Shown here: one piece after another, positions 10,501-42,778 of the stretch | Layout: each line of letters begins with the position of its first letter | How positions within the stretch are numbered: the stretch's first letter is position 1 | NCBI GenBank assembly: GCA_907165065.1 | Contig: OU015538.1 | Coordinates: forward strand, 20,599,165 to 20,663,164 | Direction: 5' to 3' | Source of the DNA: Caprimulgus europaeus | Lineage: Eukaryota > Chordata > Aves > Caprimulgiformes > Caprimulgidae | Length of the DNA stretch: 64,000 nucleotides | Notes under the pieces: generated by a model | What the model was told of the DNA's origin: nothing | Seen by the model: only the letters and a program-made list of their open reading frames with translations | The model's database searches: none | Program-made: the position numbers and the translations under genes

Positions 10501-11407
10501 CACAGGACTGATGAGTGAGGATGTGCCCTGACATGTCACTGTGTGTGTTTGGAGCCCAGAATTTTACAGATGTCAGGTAAATACACCTGAAAATCTGACC
10601 CCTGTATATCCAGTATCAGGGTGTTCCTGTGTGTTCCCACTGCTTTGAAAATGAGGAGTTCCATTCTGAGTGCAGATTTATGAGTGCCAGTGTATACATA
10701 TATATTTTTAATGTATTTATTTCTCTCCTGACTGGCTTGTTTTGATTTCCAGGCACCCCTTCAGCACAGACAGTGTCTGTCTCAGCCAAAGTTGGCACCC
10801 CAGTGTCGCTGACCGGTCAGAGGTTCACCGTACAGATCCCCTCTTCTCAGGCAGCAGTCAAGTCAGGTAAAATCACCCAAGCTGTGAGCTCAGCAGCACT
10901 TTTTGGTGTTCCTGTTTGCAGAACAGAAGTTAATTTATCATAATCATGTGGGAAATTCCTTCCCCTCTTCTGGTTTTTAACGTTTCTCATCTGTATCTTC
11001 TTACAGAAGGCCGGCAGTCCTCCCTCTTGCTCTTTGTGCTCCCCCACTTGCATTTTCTCTACTTCTCCACTTTACTCTTAGCATTATTCCAGGGTTTTCA
11101 GCCCAGAATGTTCTAGCAAACTTACTCAAACTGCTTTATGAGGCTGGCAGTTGTGTTTCAGTGTGGGAAAATCAGCTGTCATGTTTTTCAAGCTTTTCAT
11201 TCCATATTAATCAATCTGTTTTCTTCTTCTTTCCCCACAGCCACACCGACTACTCCAACCGTTCAGAATGTTCTAATTAATCCTTCCTTAATTGGACCAA
11301 AGAACATTCTGATTACTACAAATATGGTATCAGCACAGAATACATCAAATGAACCGAATCCCTTGAAAAGGAAGCACGAGGATGACGATGACTATGATAA
11401 TTTGTGA
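7276..11407 (+). CDS. TAF9B: TAF9B, TFIID subunit 9B (7 exons)
   Basis: Histone-fold TBP-associated factor of TFIID and SAGA-type coactivators in the nucleus, pairing with TAF6. Exons: 7276-7326, 7407-7488, 8374-8510, 9555-9689, 10082-10163, 10753-10866, 11241-11407. All have GT/AG borders and joined phases, giving 255 residues (human TAF9B has about 251). The histone fold is encoded by exons 1-3 ([33 protein letters not shown]). It is followed by the conserved [16 protein letters not shown] and [18 protein letters not shown] segments and the acidic tail [25 protein letters not shown] and [12 protein letters not shown] are TAF9B-like, while the middle region ([21 protein letters not shown]) and the final YDNL are TAF9-like. 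I call it TAF9B on these residues and on the X-conserved neighbourhood. Intron 2 contains an LTR and intron 3 a CR1. A TAF9 assignment is the only serious alternative. Confidence 0.93.
7490..7556 (+). repeat. Short GC-rich tandem repeat in TAF9B intron 2
   Basis: Three to four imperfect copies of a unit resembling gggccggggctgtgc lie directly after the exon 2 donor site. Confidence 0.6.
7690..8286 (+). mobile_element. LTR copy 2 inside TAF9B intron 2, 5'-truncated
   Basis: It aligns through most of its length with the solo LTR at 6124-6761 and in the same orientation. The shared central block reads from catggatcagctccatgggc to the cgggccgggctgggtcggtg segment. The first 60 or so bases of the LTR are missing or diverged. 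The 3' end lies fewer than 90 bp before TAF9B exon 3, so it occupies most of this intron. Boundaries are approximate. Confidence 0.7.
8545..9487 (+). mobile_element. CR1 LINE fragment (reverse transcriptase C-terminus and 3' tail)
   Basis: This is a 5'-truncated CR1 in TAF9B intron 3, sense to the gene. Translation begins with [10 protein letters not shown] and continues through [10 protein letters not shown], where active CR1 copies carry the catalytic FADD box. An uninterrupted frame from 8697 to 9434 then follows, with CR1 hallmarks such as [18 protein letters not shown] and [20 protein letters not shown]. The 3' end carries the repeated ctctgtga/attctgtg tail. The damaged catalytic box and the truncation make it non-autonomous. 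Confidence 0.93.
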
Positions 11408-12330
11408 AGAGACTGTCCCCTCCCCTCCACTCCCACTCCTCAGTGATTCCCATGAGTCTGGCAGGGGTTTTGCCCAGGGTTCTCTGTAGATGTGTAAATG
11501 TTCCATTGATACAGGGTTGGGTGTGAGTGAGGGAGAGATCTTTGCCCATGGAAAGACAAAAAAGCAACTTACACTTCCCCTGCAGCCCGTGAAGCCTTGT
11601 GAAGCCCAGCAGCACTGGTGAGTGCTGGGCAGTGTTACACAGAACGCTCTTTGTGACTCTTCTGGCACCTTATTTGTACCAGACCTGTCCATGTCTCTGA
11701 AAACTGGTGAGCCAGGTGCTGCTTCTACCGCCCTGGGCCGAGTCACAGTCATTTGGAGAAGGCACTGGGTGGTGTCATGTAGATATTCACTCCAAATGAC
11801 ATCAGAAGCAGAGTCCTGGGTGAGGTGGGATGTATATATCAGGTTTTTTCTTTTTTTTTTTCCCCTCCAGCTATATTTGCTGCTTCTAGGTGGTGTTAGC
11901 TGCATCTGCTGTTCTCCAGGGACAGTTCAGTGGGCCTGAAGATTCTCTCTTAATGGTAGAAGTGCAGATAGGAGGTAGAGGAGGACACTGAACTCCCATA
12001 GCCATTAATCCCTGCTTCCTGGTGGCCTTGATGCCTACCCCAGTAGCCACAGTTAGAGCAGAGGTGGAATCCCAGCCAGGATTTGGTCTGTGTTTAATTC
12101 CAGAGAGCTGCAGCTCTGTCCATTGTCACCTCTAAGCTTGTGCTCATGGGTGCATTGAATAAAGTCATCATCCTGGCCCACGGGGGAGATGGTGAAGAGC
12201 AAATCACCCCAGCCTGCCTGCCAGTGTCCTTGGCAGATGCTTTTGTGGTGTCTCAGAATCCCAACTCTGCTCTATTAAAAGACTGAATCAATTTAATGTG
12301 TTTTTTATCTAGTAAACAATAAATAAAGCC
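11408..12330 (+). other. TAF9B 3' UTR with poly(A) signals
   Basis: The sequence after the stop codon contains AATAAA at 12158-12163 and an overlapping pair (aataaataaa) at about 12318-12327. Either could end the transcript. No further coding exon is apparent. Confidence 0.65.
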
Positions 12331-12494
12331 CTGTGTGTTTTTAACCATGTCCTGGGGAAAGGCTTTGGCTTGTGCTCACTTCCCTCATGGCTCTTGTGCT
12401 GAGGTAGGCTGGGAGAGAGAGCAGGGAGGGAGGAGATCCCAGCAGGGAGACATGGGGGGTCCTGAGCCCTCCCCTGCCCGGGCATCACCCTGCC

Positions 12495-12790
12495 ACAAAA
12501 ATATACATAAATATTTATATTAAAAAATACATATATATATATTAAAAAATATATATAATATATATATTATATACTATAATATATTTATTATGTTTGATAT
12601 GTAATATATTAATATAATACATAAACATTATAGATATTATTATAAATATTCTATATATTATAATGTTTTTATACATACACACATATATACACACACTCCC
12701 CCCCGTGGGTTTTTTTACATACACACACATATACATGTGTCTAAATATACATGTAATATTATGTATATACATATATATGGCAGTTTGTTT
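12495..12790. repeat. AT-rich simple repeat
   Basis: Runs of ata/tat and acac/catata between the convergent TAF9B and KIF4A 3' ends. Small ORFs here are low-complexity artefacts. Confidence 0.85.
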
Positions 12791-13540
12791 AAATAACTTT
12801 GAAACAAATATTTTGGATCTTATATGTTTGTAACCAAAAGGATGAGTGAAGGTAGAAGAGCAGTCAGGTCGTGGCTCTTTAGTGAGTGGTCCATGTGGGA
12901 CTACATGGGAGTGTTTTCACAGGCAACACCTGCCTGTGCACCACAGAGCTGCTGGCACAGAACCCTGCCAGCTACAGCACCAATCCTGCTCCTACTACAC
13001 CTGAGAAATTGCTTCTAGAGCTCCCTGCTCTGCCCCAACCCCTCCTTGTAAAAGGATTGAGGATGTAGGAGAGTGAAGGGAAAGCTACAGCCCTGGTTCA
13101 TCTTGATACCAGGAGAAACCATCCAGTCATGCTTTGATGTGTATTAAAGGGGTGTCTGAGCAGCTCAGTTCATGTTAAACCAGAAACCACAGAGCTGTTA
13201 ATATTGAAGATAAATGTAGAGGGTTCTCACAGCTCAGGGGCAGTAGAGTGCAATGGCAAAGTCTTGTCAATATTGCCATGGGAGAAATAAAAAAAGAATT
13301 ACATTTATCACTTCTTCATGCTGTGTCTTAAAAAAATCAGGACACAGGGACAGAGGAGAGACGAAAGTGGCAGTACCCTGCTTGGGGGGCCTGCTCTTTG
13401 AGTTTGGTAGGACAGAAACAAAACCTAGAGCAGACAGCACAGCAAGGGCTGGGACAGCTTTGAATCCAACGTTACTTGCAGAGATCCCAGTGTGCCTGGA
13501 GAGTTCATCATACACAATAATGGAAAATAAAGAGGCAGGT
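12791..13540. other. Intergenic spacer between convergent TAF9B and KIF4A
   Basis: No gene was recognised. It lies between the TAF9B poly(A) region and the KIF4A poly(A) signal. Confidence 0.45.
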
Positions 13541-13558
13541 TTTTTTTCTAGTAGTTAC

Positions 13559-13564
13559 TTTATT
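13559..13564 (-). terminator. KIF4A poly(A) signal
   Basis: The plus strand reads tttatt, that is AATAAA on the KIF4A strand, about 580 bp after the stop codon. Nothing in between looks coding, so 13540-14139 is taken as 3' UTR. Confidence 0.7.
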
Positions 13565-14139
13565 AAAGCTACAAAACCAAGTTAAAACACTACAATATTC
13601 ACATACAGCCAGCAAGTTTCTAACTTCATTGAACAAGGACAGAGCAGGGCCCCAGGGGTAGTGGAGCACTGACCATTTCATACCTGCTAGCTAGTTTAAG
13701 ACTAGAGACAGCACCAGTGGATCACAACTGGCAGCAAAACAGTTCCTCGTGCTGTAGTGGAAGAGACAGTGTCCAGATTTCCAGTGCAAATGCAGAGTTC
13801 TTTCAAGATCATGGATTCAACTGTACCCAACATGTTCACAGCTGAGGATGAGGAAGGCAGCTGGAATGAGCAAGCTGGATCTATCACCTCCACTCACTAC
13901 AGACATTCCAGAGGAGAGAGGTTCTTACCATGGGCCCAAGTCCCAGACATACAAATATTTACAGAGAACTGGACACAATCTAGCAAGAACTGGGGTTTGA
14001 CTCCCTTGCTGCTGCCAGCAGCTCTCAGCCATGACAGTCAGTCATCAGGCCTTTGCTGTAGCAAGAGAGTCCAACACTAAGTTGTCACCAGCAACATGGT
14101 GTAATGAAGCACAGCACAGCCCAGTCTGGGGCATCTCCA

Positions 14140-34510
<20,371 letters not shown>

Positions 34511-34976
34511 CCTCTGCCACCCTGCGGAGGAGCGGAGCTGGGTCAGTCCTCACCGGAGCAGCGGGTGCGGGTACCGCCCTGCCGGGGCCCAGCGTGGCGG
34601 CCTGGGAGACCGCGGGGCCTGGGAGGCCGGAGAAGCGCCCAGCCCCCGCTACCGACCTCCCGGCCGCCCCAACAGCAGCACCGGGACCCCGCCGGGCAAA
34701 GCGGGAGGGGAACGAGGCGGCCTTACCTAAGGGGAACGGGGGAACCCACCTGGACACTGCACTGCCCGTTACAATGGCGGCGCCGCAACCGCCAACATTC
34801 AAACCGGGGCCGCGCGGCGCAACCGCCAATGGAGGAGCAGCGCGGCGGGGCGGGGCGCGGGGCGGTCCGGTCCCCTCGGGCGGGGCGGGGCGCGGGGCGG
34901 GGCGGTCCCCTTGGGCGCGCGGGGCGGGGCGCGGGGCGGTGCGGGGCGGTCCGGTCCCGTCAGGCGGCGCGGCAGC
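34511..34976. promoter_or_regulatory. Bidirectional KIF4A/PDZD11 CpG promoter
   Basis: 466 bp separate the two divergent start codons. The interval is extremely GC-rich, with many GC boxes (ggggcgggg) arranged as roughly three imperfect repeats at 34848-34965. On the KIF4A strand a CHR-type TTTGAA (34803-34798) has an inverted CCAAT box upstream (34830-34826), an architecture known from DREAM/MuvB-controlled mitotic genes. A YY1-like aatggcggc lies at about 34773-34781. The human genes are likewise head to head. Confidence 0.75.
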
Positions 34977-37603
34977 ATGGAGGCCCGGCTGCCCTACGAT
35001 GACTTCCCGGTGGTTTTCCTGCCGCCCTACGAGAGCCCGCCCGCCTGGGTGCCGCCGCACGAGGTGAGGGACGGGGATGGGGACGGGGGTGGTGGCGATG
35101 CGGGCTGGTTGCGGGGGCTGCGGCCCGGTCCAGCCCGGGTCCCACCGCCTGACGGCCGCCCGCGCGTTGCCTTGCAGCGGGTGTTCCACCCCGACTACAA
35201 CAACGAGCTCACGCAGTTCCTGCCCCGCACCATCGTCCTGAAGAAACCGCCCGGGGCGCAGGTGAGACCCCGATCGATCCGCGCGCTGCCCCGCTCCGGC
35301 CGTGCCCTCCCTGCGGCCTTTCCCGTGTTTGGTTCCCGCTCGTTTTTCCTGCTAAAAACCGGCTGATGCCGGGGCCGGCAGAGCCGCGGGGCTGTGGGGA
35401 TCCCCGAGCGGCAGCGTCCGCCTTAAACTGCCGGAAAGGGGAGATCGGGGGTGGGTCTGTTCCACCAAAAGGGACAGGACAAGAGGAAATGGGCTCCAGT
35501 TGTGCCCAGGGCAGCTGAGATGGGATGTGAGGAAGAATTTCTTTGCTGAAAGGGTTCTGAGGCATTGGAAGGGGTTGCCCAGGGCAGTGGTGGAGTCCCC
35601 ATCCCTGGAGGGATTGAAGAGTCGTGTAGACACAGTGCTGAGGGACATGGGTCAGTCAGGGACTGGGCAGTGTTGGGTTCATGGTTGGACTCGATGAGCT
35701 TAAAGGGCTTTTCCAATCGAGGCCATTCTGTGAGATAACTGCTGGGGGCTTGGGCAGGTCCCTGGTACTTTCCTCATCCAGGGATTTGGGGGGACAGGTG
35801 GGGTGAGGGGACGCATTGCTCCAGCCCTCCTGGAAGATGCTCTGCTATGGAGGGAGAAGAAAGCTTTGTGGGTGAAGTCGGGTGTGTTGTGATGTGGAGC
35901 TGCTAAAGGATGAGGAGCAGAGGACCCCTCAGGTGCTTGAGGTGAGATTGCTGTAGAAGTTACCAGAGAGGGACTGGTGCTCGTGGCTGCCTGACCCAAT
36001 GCTGCAGCACCAACACCTTTGCTCCATCCAGAAGAGACACGTTTCCAGTGAGAAGGTCCTGGGCCAAAAGGGGTGACTGTGTTTCACTGCTGGTTTCTCT
36101 CACAGCTGGGCTTCAACATCCGAGGAGGAAAAGCCTCGCAGCTGGGGATCTTCATCTCTAAGGTGTGTCTGTCCTTCTGCCATTCCCTCCCCATGTTCTC
36201 TCTGTTCCCTTGGGTGTTGCTGGGACAGCTGGGTGTGCATGGAGACCGTCATGTGCCTTATATCCATCTCCAAACCCATAGCTGTCACTTCCCAAGCAGC
36301 AAGCAGACGGTCCTGCACCATTTCCTGATCTCTCCCCAGCCCACGGAGCGTTGCTGGTGCCCTGCAGCCCTCACTCCCCATCCTCCCCAGTCCCGTGTGA
36401 GCGCACTGGAGGGGCACAGTGGGGAGGTTCTGGGAGCCACGGCACAGGCTGTGCAGAGAGTCACTGCTGCTGTCCCTGCTCTTCCCTTCGCAGGTGATCC
36501 CTGACTCGGATGCACACAGAGCTGGGCTGCAGGAAGGGGACCAGGTGCTCTCGGTGAATGATGTGGATTTCCAGGACATCGAGCACAGCAAGGTGAGCGC
36601 TCCTGCAGCCCAGGTGCCAGAGGTGTCTGTGCACACACCATCTCCTTCTGACCTCTCTGCCTGTACCAGCTCCACTGGTGGCACCTCCTAACTGATGCAC
36701 TCCTCTTTCCTGTCCTCCAGCCCAAGCTGGCCACTGAGCAATGTTTTCTGCTTTCAGGCTGTGGAGATCCTGAAGACAGCCCGGGAAATCACCATGCGTG
36801 TGCGTTACTTCCCCTACAGTGAGTGCCCACCAGCTCTGAGTCCAGTCACCTGGTAGCATCTCACCTTGGGAGTCAGGCTGCCACATGTCCCTGCGGTCCC
36901 ACCAGAGCATAGCAGGAACATTGGGCTTTGATTTCAGGATCAGGACAGCTATGAAAACCAGCAGCCAATGGCTTCAGCTGCCAGATAGAAAAACTTGTCG
37001 AGTTTTAGCAATGCAGTGCTGAAAGCTGGCATGATTGTTGGATGGAAGTGGTAACTTTAGAGCAGTAGATGCTACTTATCCTTGAATAAAATAGAAATTA
37101 GTTCTGTTGCTAGTGGACCTCTGCTGATGGTGGACTCTGCTTGTGTTTTTATCCTTCCCTAAGAACGTTTAAATCCTGACTGAGGGAAAAGACTGTATTA
37201 ACTCTTGATTTCTGCATCCATAAAGTTTATAAAGTGGGGGAAAAATAGAAGTTAAGTCAACCCAAACAAGGATTCCTCATAAAATGGAAACTGACTCTTA
37301 AGTGCAGAAAGAATCAAAATATGGAACAGGGGAAGAGAGGACTTTAAACAAACTTTTGTTCCAAATGCCCTGAAATAAGTTGCAATAACTGGCTGGGGTG
37401 CAAATGTGCTATTTTAAAGCCAGCTGCTACCCCAGGGGCTGCAAACACTGCCTCTTCTTAGTGAGCTATAAACAGAATGTGTTTTCCTTTAACATTTTGG
37501 TTATTCCCCCTTGTCATCAGCAGCTGCCACTCCTGCCCTTTCAGCTTTACCTTCTCTTTCCCTTCCAGATTACCAGAGACAGAAGGAAAGAACTGTTCAC
37601 TAG
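34977..37603 (+). CDS. PDZD11: PDZD11, single-PDZ scaffold protein (6 exons)
   Basis: Small PDZ adaptor that in mammals binds PLEKHA7 at adherens junctions and the C-termini of membrane Ca2+ and Cu ATPases and vitamin transporters. Exons: 34977-35063, 35178-35261, 36106-36162, 36494-36592, 36758-36818, 37569-37603. All have GT/AG borders and consistent phases, giving 140 residues, the same length as human. The N-terminus is [20 protein letters not shown]. The PDZ carboxylate-binding loop is LGFNIRGG (58-65), followed by [28 protein letters not shown] and [13 protein letters not shown]. The protein ends RQKERTVH. It shares its promoter with KIF4A and is convergent with the RAB gene. Intron 2 carries a CR1. 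Confidence 0.97.
35455..35735 (+). mobile_element. CR1 fragment in PDZD11 intron 2
   Basis: It reads aagggacaggacaagaggaa and the gaagaatttctttgctgaaa segment, ending near tggttggactcgatgagctt. It closely resembles the copy at 14428-14700 in opposite orientation. Confidence 0.88.
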
Positions 37604-38600
37604 TGAGCAGCTGGCTGCTGGCTCCCCAGAGTGGCTGTCTTACAGAAGAACTCTCCACTCCTTTTCCTCCTCAGCGTGCGAGATGACACATCAAGTTTCA
37701 GCTGTCACTGGAGGGACAACTGTCCTGTTGGCTGCACAGGCATCAGCTCTGCTTCCTGCGTGGAGGGGTGCCAACAGAGTCTTATTTAGCTGGAAGATGG
37801 ATGGGGCTTTAGTCTGTACTCCTTGAACTGGGTGGTGAAACAAGCTGATGATGCTGATGTGGAAGTGGGTGCTGGAGGGCAGCTTCTCCAGCAAGGTCTG
37901 TGCTTCTTTTCTGGTAGGACTTCATTTAAAGGAGTGCTCTGCTGGTTGTTGTTAGGATGGAAGGCCAAGAAGGTCTGAGTGTGCTTGAGCAGAGCATAGC
38001 CTTTGTCCTCCAAGAGATCAACCTGTTCACTTCTCTGGTGACATGAAATTCTTTCCTTCTCCACTGTCCTACCTCTGCTCTACACTACTGGGTTTGCTTG
38101 GGACTCCAGGAAGAGGAGTAAAATCCAGTCAAACCTGGTGCACAGCTGAGCCTGCCCTGGTGTGTTTGTACCTCTGTGCTGCTTGACGACCCCCACGACA
38201 CAGGACCAAGGCGCTTTGAGCGTGTTCTGAACCGCTGCGGGCGCTGGGCCAGGTTCCCTCAGGTGTGGTGTGTGCAGGGTTCAGAGTCTCACTCACTGAA
38301 CCTGCTTCCTTCACTGGGCACAGCCCTGTCTCGTGCTTCCATCAGAACTCCCCGCTGCTCTGAGGTCAACTTCTCCCCTTTTCTCTGAGGAAGGGGAGGA
38401 ATCCGGCCGTGCCCTGCACTGGGACGGCACAGGAGGTGAAAACATGCTCATTGTCAGCAAAGCTGGGTGCAAGTGTGTGGCAGTGTCACATTGTAAATGG
38501 CATCAGGACAGCCCTCGCTCTGGCCTTCTGTGTGGTGTTTCCCACTTCTCTGTAATAACTGACATAATAAAAACAAGCACAGCAACCAGAGTTTCTCTTG
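37604..38600 (+). other. PDZD11 3' UTR and poly(A) signal
   Basis: No coding exon follows the TAG. AATAAA occurs at 38566-38571, and another at 38928-38933 could serve as an alternative. Confidence 0.55.
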
Positions 38601-41600
38601 TTCCCACTCAGGAGGTCTCTGGGGAGGGTGGAAATGCTGGGTGGATAGCTGGCATGGTTTCCCTGGCAGGCTGTAGGGGGAAAGCATGGGACCCACCCAA
38701 GGTGCAGCTCTGTTTTAAGGGTGTTTTTCCATTGATTCTGATTTCCTTGGTTAGCCTGGAACGATGTTTCAGCACTGCCAGGAGTAAGAGCTACAACAGA
38801 GGGTTTTGTTTGTGGTGGCACTAATGCAACTTCATTGAGACAGCAGAAAGCAGCAGCTCTGACACGACCTCAGCACTGCCAGGTGGGTTTCTGCTGCTGG
38901 GGAGAAAGCTGAGCCAGGCTGAAGCAAAATAAAATACACTAGAAAAGAGACTTTCACTAAGAATGAAAACCCAGCTGTTCTGCCATGGAGATAAGCATCC
39001 TGGAAGCCCCACTGTAGCGCCCTGAAAAGGTGAGCCAAGAGCTCTTCTACAGAGACAGGCCCCCGTGTCCCATGGGACATTCACCTCTCCAGTCTCACCC
39101 CATTTTCCCAGCATTTACATGTTCCTTGGGGAAGGAGGATGCTCACGTTGCAGCAAGGCAGCGATTCATACTGCTCTGTCTGCCCTTCTCCCCCTGTTGT
39201 GCTCAGCCGTGCCAGGGTGAAGGCTCAGTGGGCAGTTCCTGTCCCCAGAGCCCACCCTGTGCTCTGCTGGGTGACAAACAGCCATGGAATGCACACATCA
39301 GGCTTTGGGCACACACCCAGCTGCTGAGGAGCCGAGAGACACCTGGAACTCTGCACAGAGGACTGCAAATACAACCTGTGTTCAATCTTAATCCTGCTTC
39401 AGAGCAGCCCCTGGCAGGAGCTCCAGGAGCATCTCCCCTGCCCAGGGCAGCTTCCTCCCTGCCATTACTCACAGGTAATTAGTGGGGTGGCTTTGCAGCC
39501 ATCGTGCTGACCCTGTCACCAGCTGTGGGCTAACAGGAAAGAGTGGATTCTTTCCCAAGACACTCATGTCTTAGTGTGCTGGTTTCACTGGGCCAGCACT
39601 GGGCTGGCAGCCAAACAACTGCTTGCTCACTCCCTGCCCCCAGGGGATAGGGAAGAGAACTGGGGTGCAAGGGGAAGGAGTCTCGTAGGGTGAGAGAAGA
39701 ACAATTCAATGGAAATAAAATAATACTGATATTCAAATAATAACAACAGTAATGAAATATGCCAGTGAGTGACCCCCAGGGCCATTGCTCACCACCTGCT
39801 GACCCAGCCCGGCCCGTTCCCAGAGAACGATCCCGGAGCAGCGACAATCCCGACCCGAAACCGCAATCCCGGGAGAGCGAGAGCCCGAGCGAGAGCCAGA
39901 GAGAGCCAGAGAGGAAGAGCCCCTCATGGATCTCCTGCCCATGGGGGACAGGAGATGGAACAGCCCCTTGGCAGAGCCCAATGCCCATGGAGATCATTCA
40001 TTTCAATATTCCTCGCCCCCACTAGACCTTGCACCTGCAGACCAGCAAAACACAAAGTCCTTCAACTTCCAGCAACAACTGAAAACATCGGTGTGTTCTC
40101 AATGTTCTTCTCCTAACAAATCCCAGCTGAACCCAAACTCCAGCGCTGTTCCAGCTGCTGAAAACAAACGAGCTCTGGCCCAGCTCACACCAGGACACAT
40201 CGGTAACTTAACTAACAAAGCAGTAATAAGGTTTGTACTGGCCACCACAGTCCATGTCATCCTCCAGAGCTGCTGGGAGAAATGGGTAGTTACATATTCC
40301 CCCTGGGAAAACAACAGGTCCTGCAACATCAGGTTTTTGGGGTTTTTTTTTAACAACTTCCAGAATAGAGACCAAGAGCCAGGAGTGTTGGAGCAGCTTT
40401 AGTTTGTCAGTTAATAACTCCCTGGCCAGGGAAGCAGAGGGGCAGAGCTATTGCAGGTGACTTGACCTTTTGGAGCAACAGGAACAGCCCCAGCACAAGC
40501 TGTGTTGTGTGGCAGGTCACACCTGAGCTAGGTACCGACCCCTCCCCTGAGCATGACCCAGCCAGGTCGGGTCAGTCCTGGTGCTGAGCTGGGATTGGAT
40601 CCACGGGGTCACATCATGACAGAAAAAGCTCCAAAGCCAGGGATTTTCTTTAAGCTTAGGAGCTTCGGAAAGGTCTGGGCACGTTTCACACCGAGGCACT
40701 ACTAACACCTACTCCATTGCTTTTCTGGCTGCTCAGGAAGGGCTCAGGACCCACTAGAGGGGAAGGGAGACACCTGATTTAACTCCTTGGGACCATTTTC
40801 TGGCTGCCCAGATCCCCTGACGGTGCCAGCTGCTTTAGGAGAGTGAAATTAAACTTCCTGCACTGAAATCCTTTGTTCCTGTCCCACTCTGGCACCAGAG
40901 ACCCCTCCAGCACCGCTCTGCCAGTTGGTTCAGGATCTCCAAAAGCTACTGAGCTTCAGGATCCTCTTCAGATGGGGCATGAGAAGCAGGGGCCAGGCAG
41001 GATTTTGCACAAGTGGAAACCAGAGTCATCATGTTATTCATATCCCTCTGGCCTCAGAAATTAATTGGCTGAGACTGGCAAGGCAGGCAGAATGTGATGC
41101 TGCACCAGAGATGAGCCAAGATGTTGTGTTTTGGATCCACCTGAGCCAGGGAGGTTGGACAGAAGCTGTTTGGCCCAGATGAATGACCAGGGATCCCATC
41201 AGGAGAGGGACCACCCTCACCAGATCCCTGCAGAGAGGGTACTTCTGTGTGGACAGTCAGATGCCATCTTCCATCTTCCTGCCATCTTCCATCTTCCTGC
41301 CCTCTCCCTCTCTTGGGTCTGGCACTGAATATTCAGGGCAGAGACCAGGCTGGAGGCACAGAGGAGCTGCCCCAGGCTGAGGCAGCATAAAGGAATCACA
41401 CAGCTCCATCCTAGGGGCTCTGGGATCCCCGTTTGTCCAGGCACAGGCAGGATCTGTCTCGAGAGATGGCTGCTCTCCTGCAAGGCTGGCACCAAGGAGG
41501 TGTAGCTGTTTTCAGGGATCCAGGGCTGTATCCTGCTCTAGAGGCCATCCTGGAGCTTCTGCAGCTGGTGACCAGCTCTAGGACACCGTTTTGCCCTTAG

Positions 41601-42590
41601 CAGGACCTTCCAGTCCATGGGATCACTGTGACAGCAGAGCCCCGCTAGCCCAGCCCGCGCTTCCCTCACAGGGTGTTTGACAGAGAAGTTCAGTGGTGCA
41701 AACCCACCCCTGACCTGCCAGGATCACACTGTCACCACATCCCTGTTCTCTAAGGGCTTTGGGCACCACCCTGAAGGAGGAGGAAAGAAAATTGTTTCAC
41801 TTACCTGAACAGCACGCGGGGTCTGCAGGGACACGCAGCCACTCTCGGGATCCCACCTGGCCCGAGTGTCCTCCTCGAGTTCAGGCAGTTGGTCACATCA
41901 TCCCCTCCAAGCAGCACCCACCCACCCCACCCTGCCCCTTCCCAGCCCACTGTGGCTATTGACCTCTTGTAGCAGAGCTCCCAAGGGGTGTCCTGCACCC
42001 CAAACCTCTCTCTCCAGCCAGGCAGCCTGGACAGGGTGGTCCTAGACTTGGGTGGAAGACACCCAGTCCTGTCCCCTGTGCTCCTGGGGTCTCCAGTTCC
42101 CCCTCAGCACTGGCAGCCACCTGGACAATGTCACATGCGTGGATGACATTGGTGTCCCCCTTCCATCCACACCTGAAGCTGTGCAGCACATTCTGCACCA
42201 TCTCTGCTGGCACACCCACTGTGGGGAGCGCCGATGGCGCAGGACAGGCTCTCCCACCCCGCACCCTGCACCCCTCGCTGGCAGGGTCCCTATGGGAGGG
42301 GGGTCCCCTGCAGCCAGCACTGCCTCTGGGTTCCCAAAACACAACCCAAGGGGAGGAAGGGTGTGAGAAGGGGGATCCCATCACACCCCCTCAAGTGAGA
42401 GAAGAGCTAGGGCCACCAGTGCTCCTGTGGTGCCCATGAGTCGGTGACAGCCCCCTTGGCCTGGCAGAAGTGGGACACTGCCACTGTAGGGAGGTGGCAC
42501 AGCCTGGCCTCCCACCACAGATCCCACTCTATAGTAGTTACACCCAGGAGTAAAGCAAGCAGAGGCAGCCCAGGGCCCCTCTCTGGCAGC
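38601..42590. other. Intergenic DNA between PDZD11 and the RAB gene
   Basis: No gene was recognised apart from the LTR copy at 39575-40197. A short 18-bp direct tandem duplication (atcttcc/atcttcctgcc pattern) lies at about 41267-41300. ORFs of 60-160 codons here show no family resemblance. Confidence 0.5.
39575..40197 (-). mobile_element. LTR copy 3, inverted
   Basis: On the minus strand it starts TGTCCTGGTGTGAGCTGGGC and ends CCAGCACA, matching the solo LTR at 6124-6761 along its length. The expected 5-bp duplication is absent (cttag against catcg), so it may be rearranged or an end may be misplaced. Confidence 0.72.
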
Positions 42591-42618
42591 AGGACAGCGA
42601 AGGTGTTGGTGAAATAAC

Positions 42619-42624
42619 TTTATT
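42619..42624 (-). terminator. Distal poly(A) signal of the RAB gene
   Basis: The plus strand reads tttatt (AATAAA on the gene strand), 2.2 kb after the stop codon. A proximal AATAAA occurs at 44500-44505, about 340 bp after the stop, so short and long 3' UTRs are both possible. Confidence 0.6.
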
Positions 42625-42778
42625 TAGTGTGATACACGGCTGTGGTCAGACAGTCCATACTCAGAGTAATAGTCACACTTACTGGGCTAACAGCTAGGAG
42701 ACAGCAGGGCCAGACACACACTCAATATTGTACACATCCATAGAGAAGACAGTGGGAAGTGAACTATTTTATTTCACT

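Noticed and set aside
36100-36910. Overlapping minus-strand ORFs across PDZD11 exons 3-5
   Set aside because: Shadows of the real plus-strand exons, which have matching splice sites and homology.
40193-40202. 5-bp target duplication around LTR copy 3
   Set aside because: The flanking pentamers differ (catcg against cttag), so no duplication is claimed.
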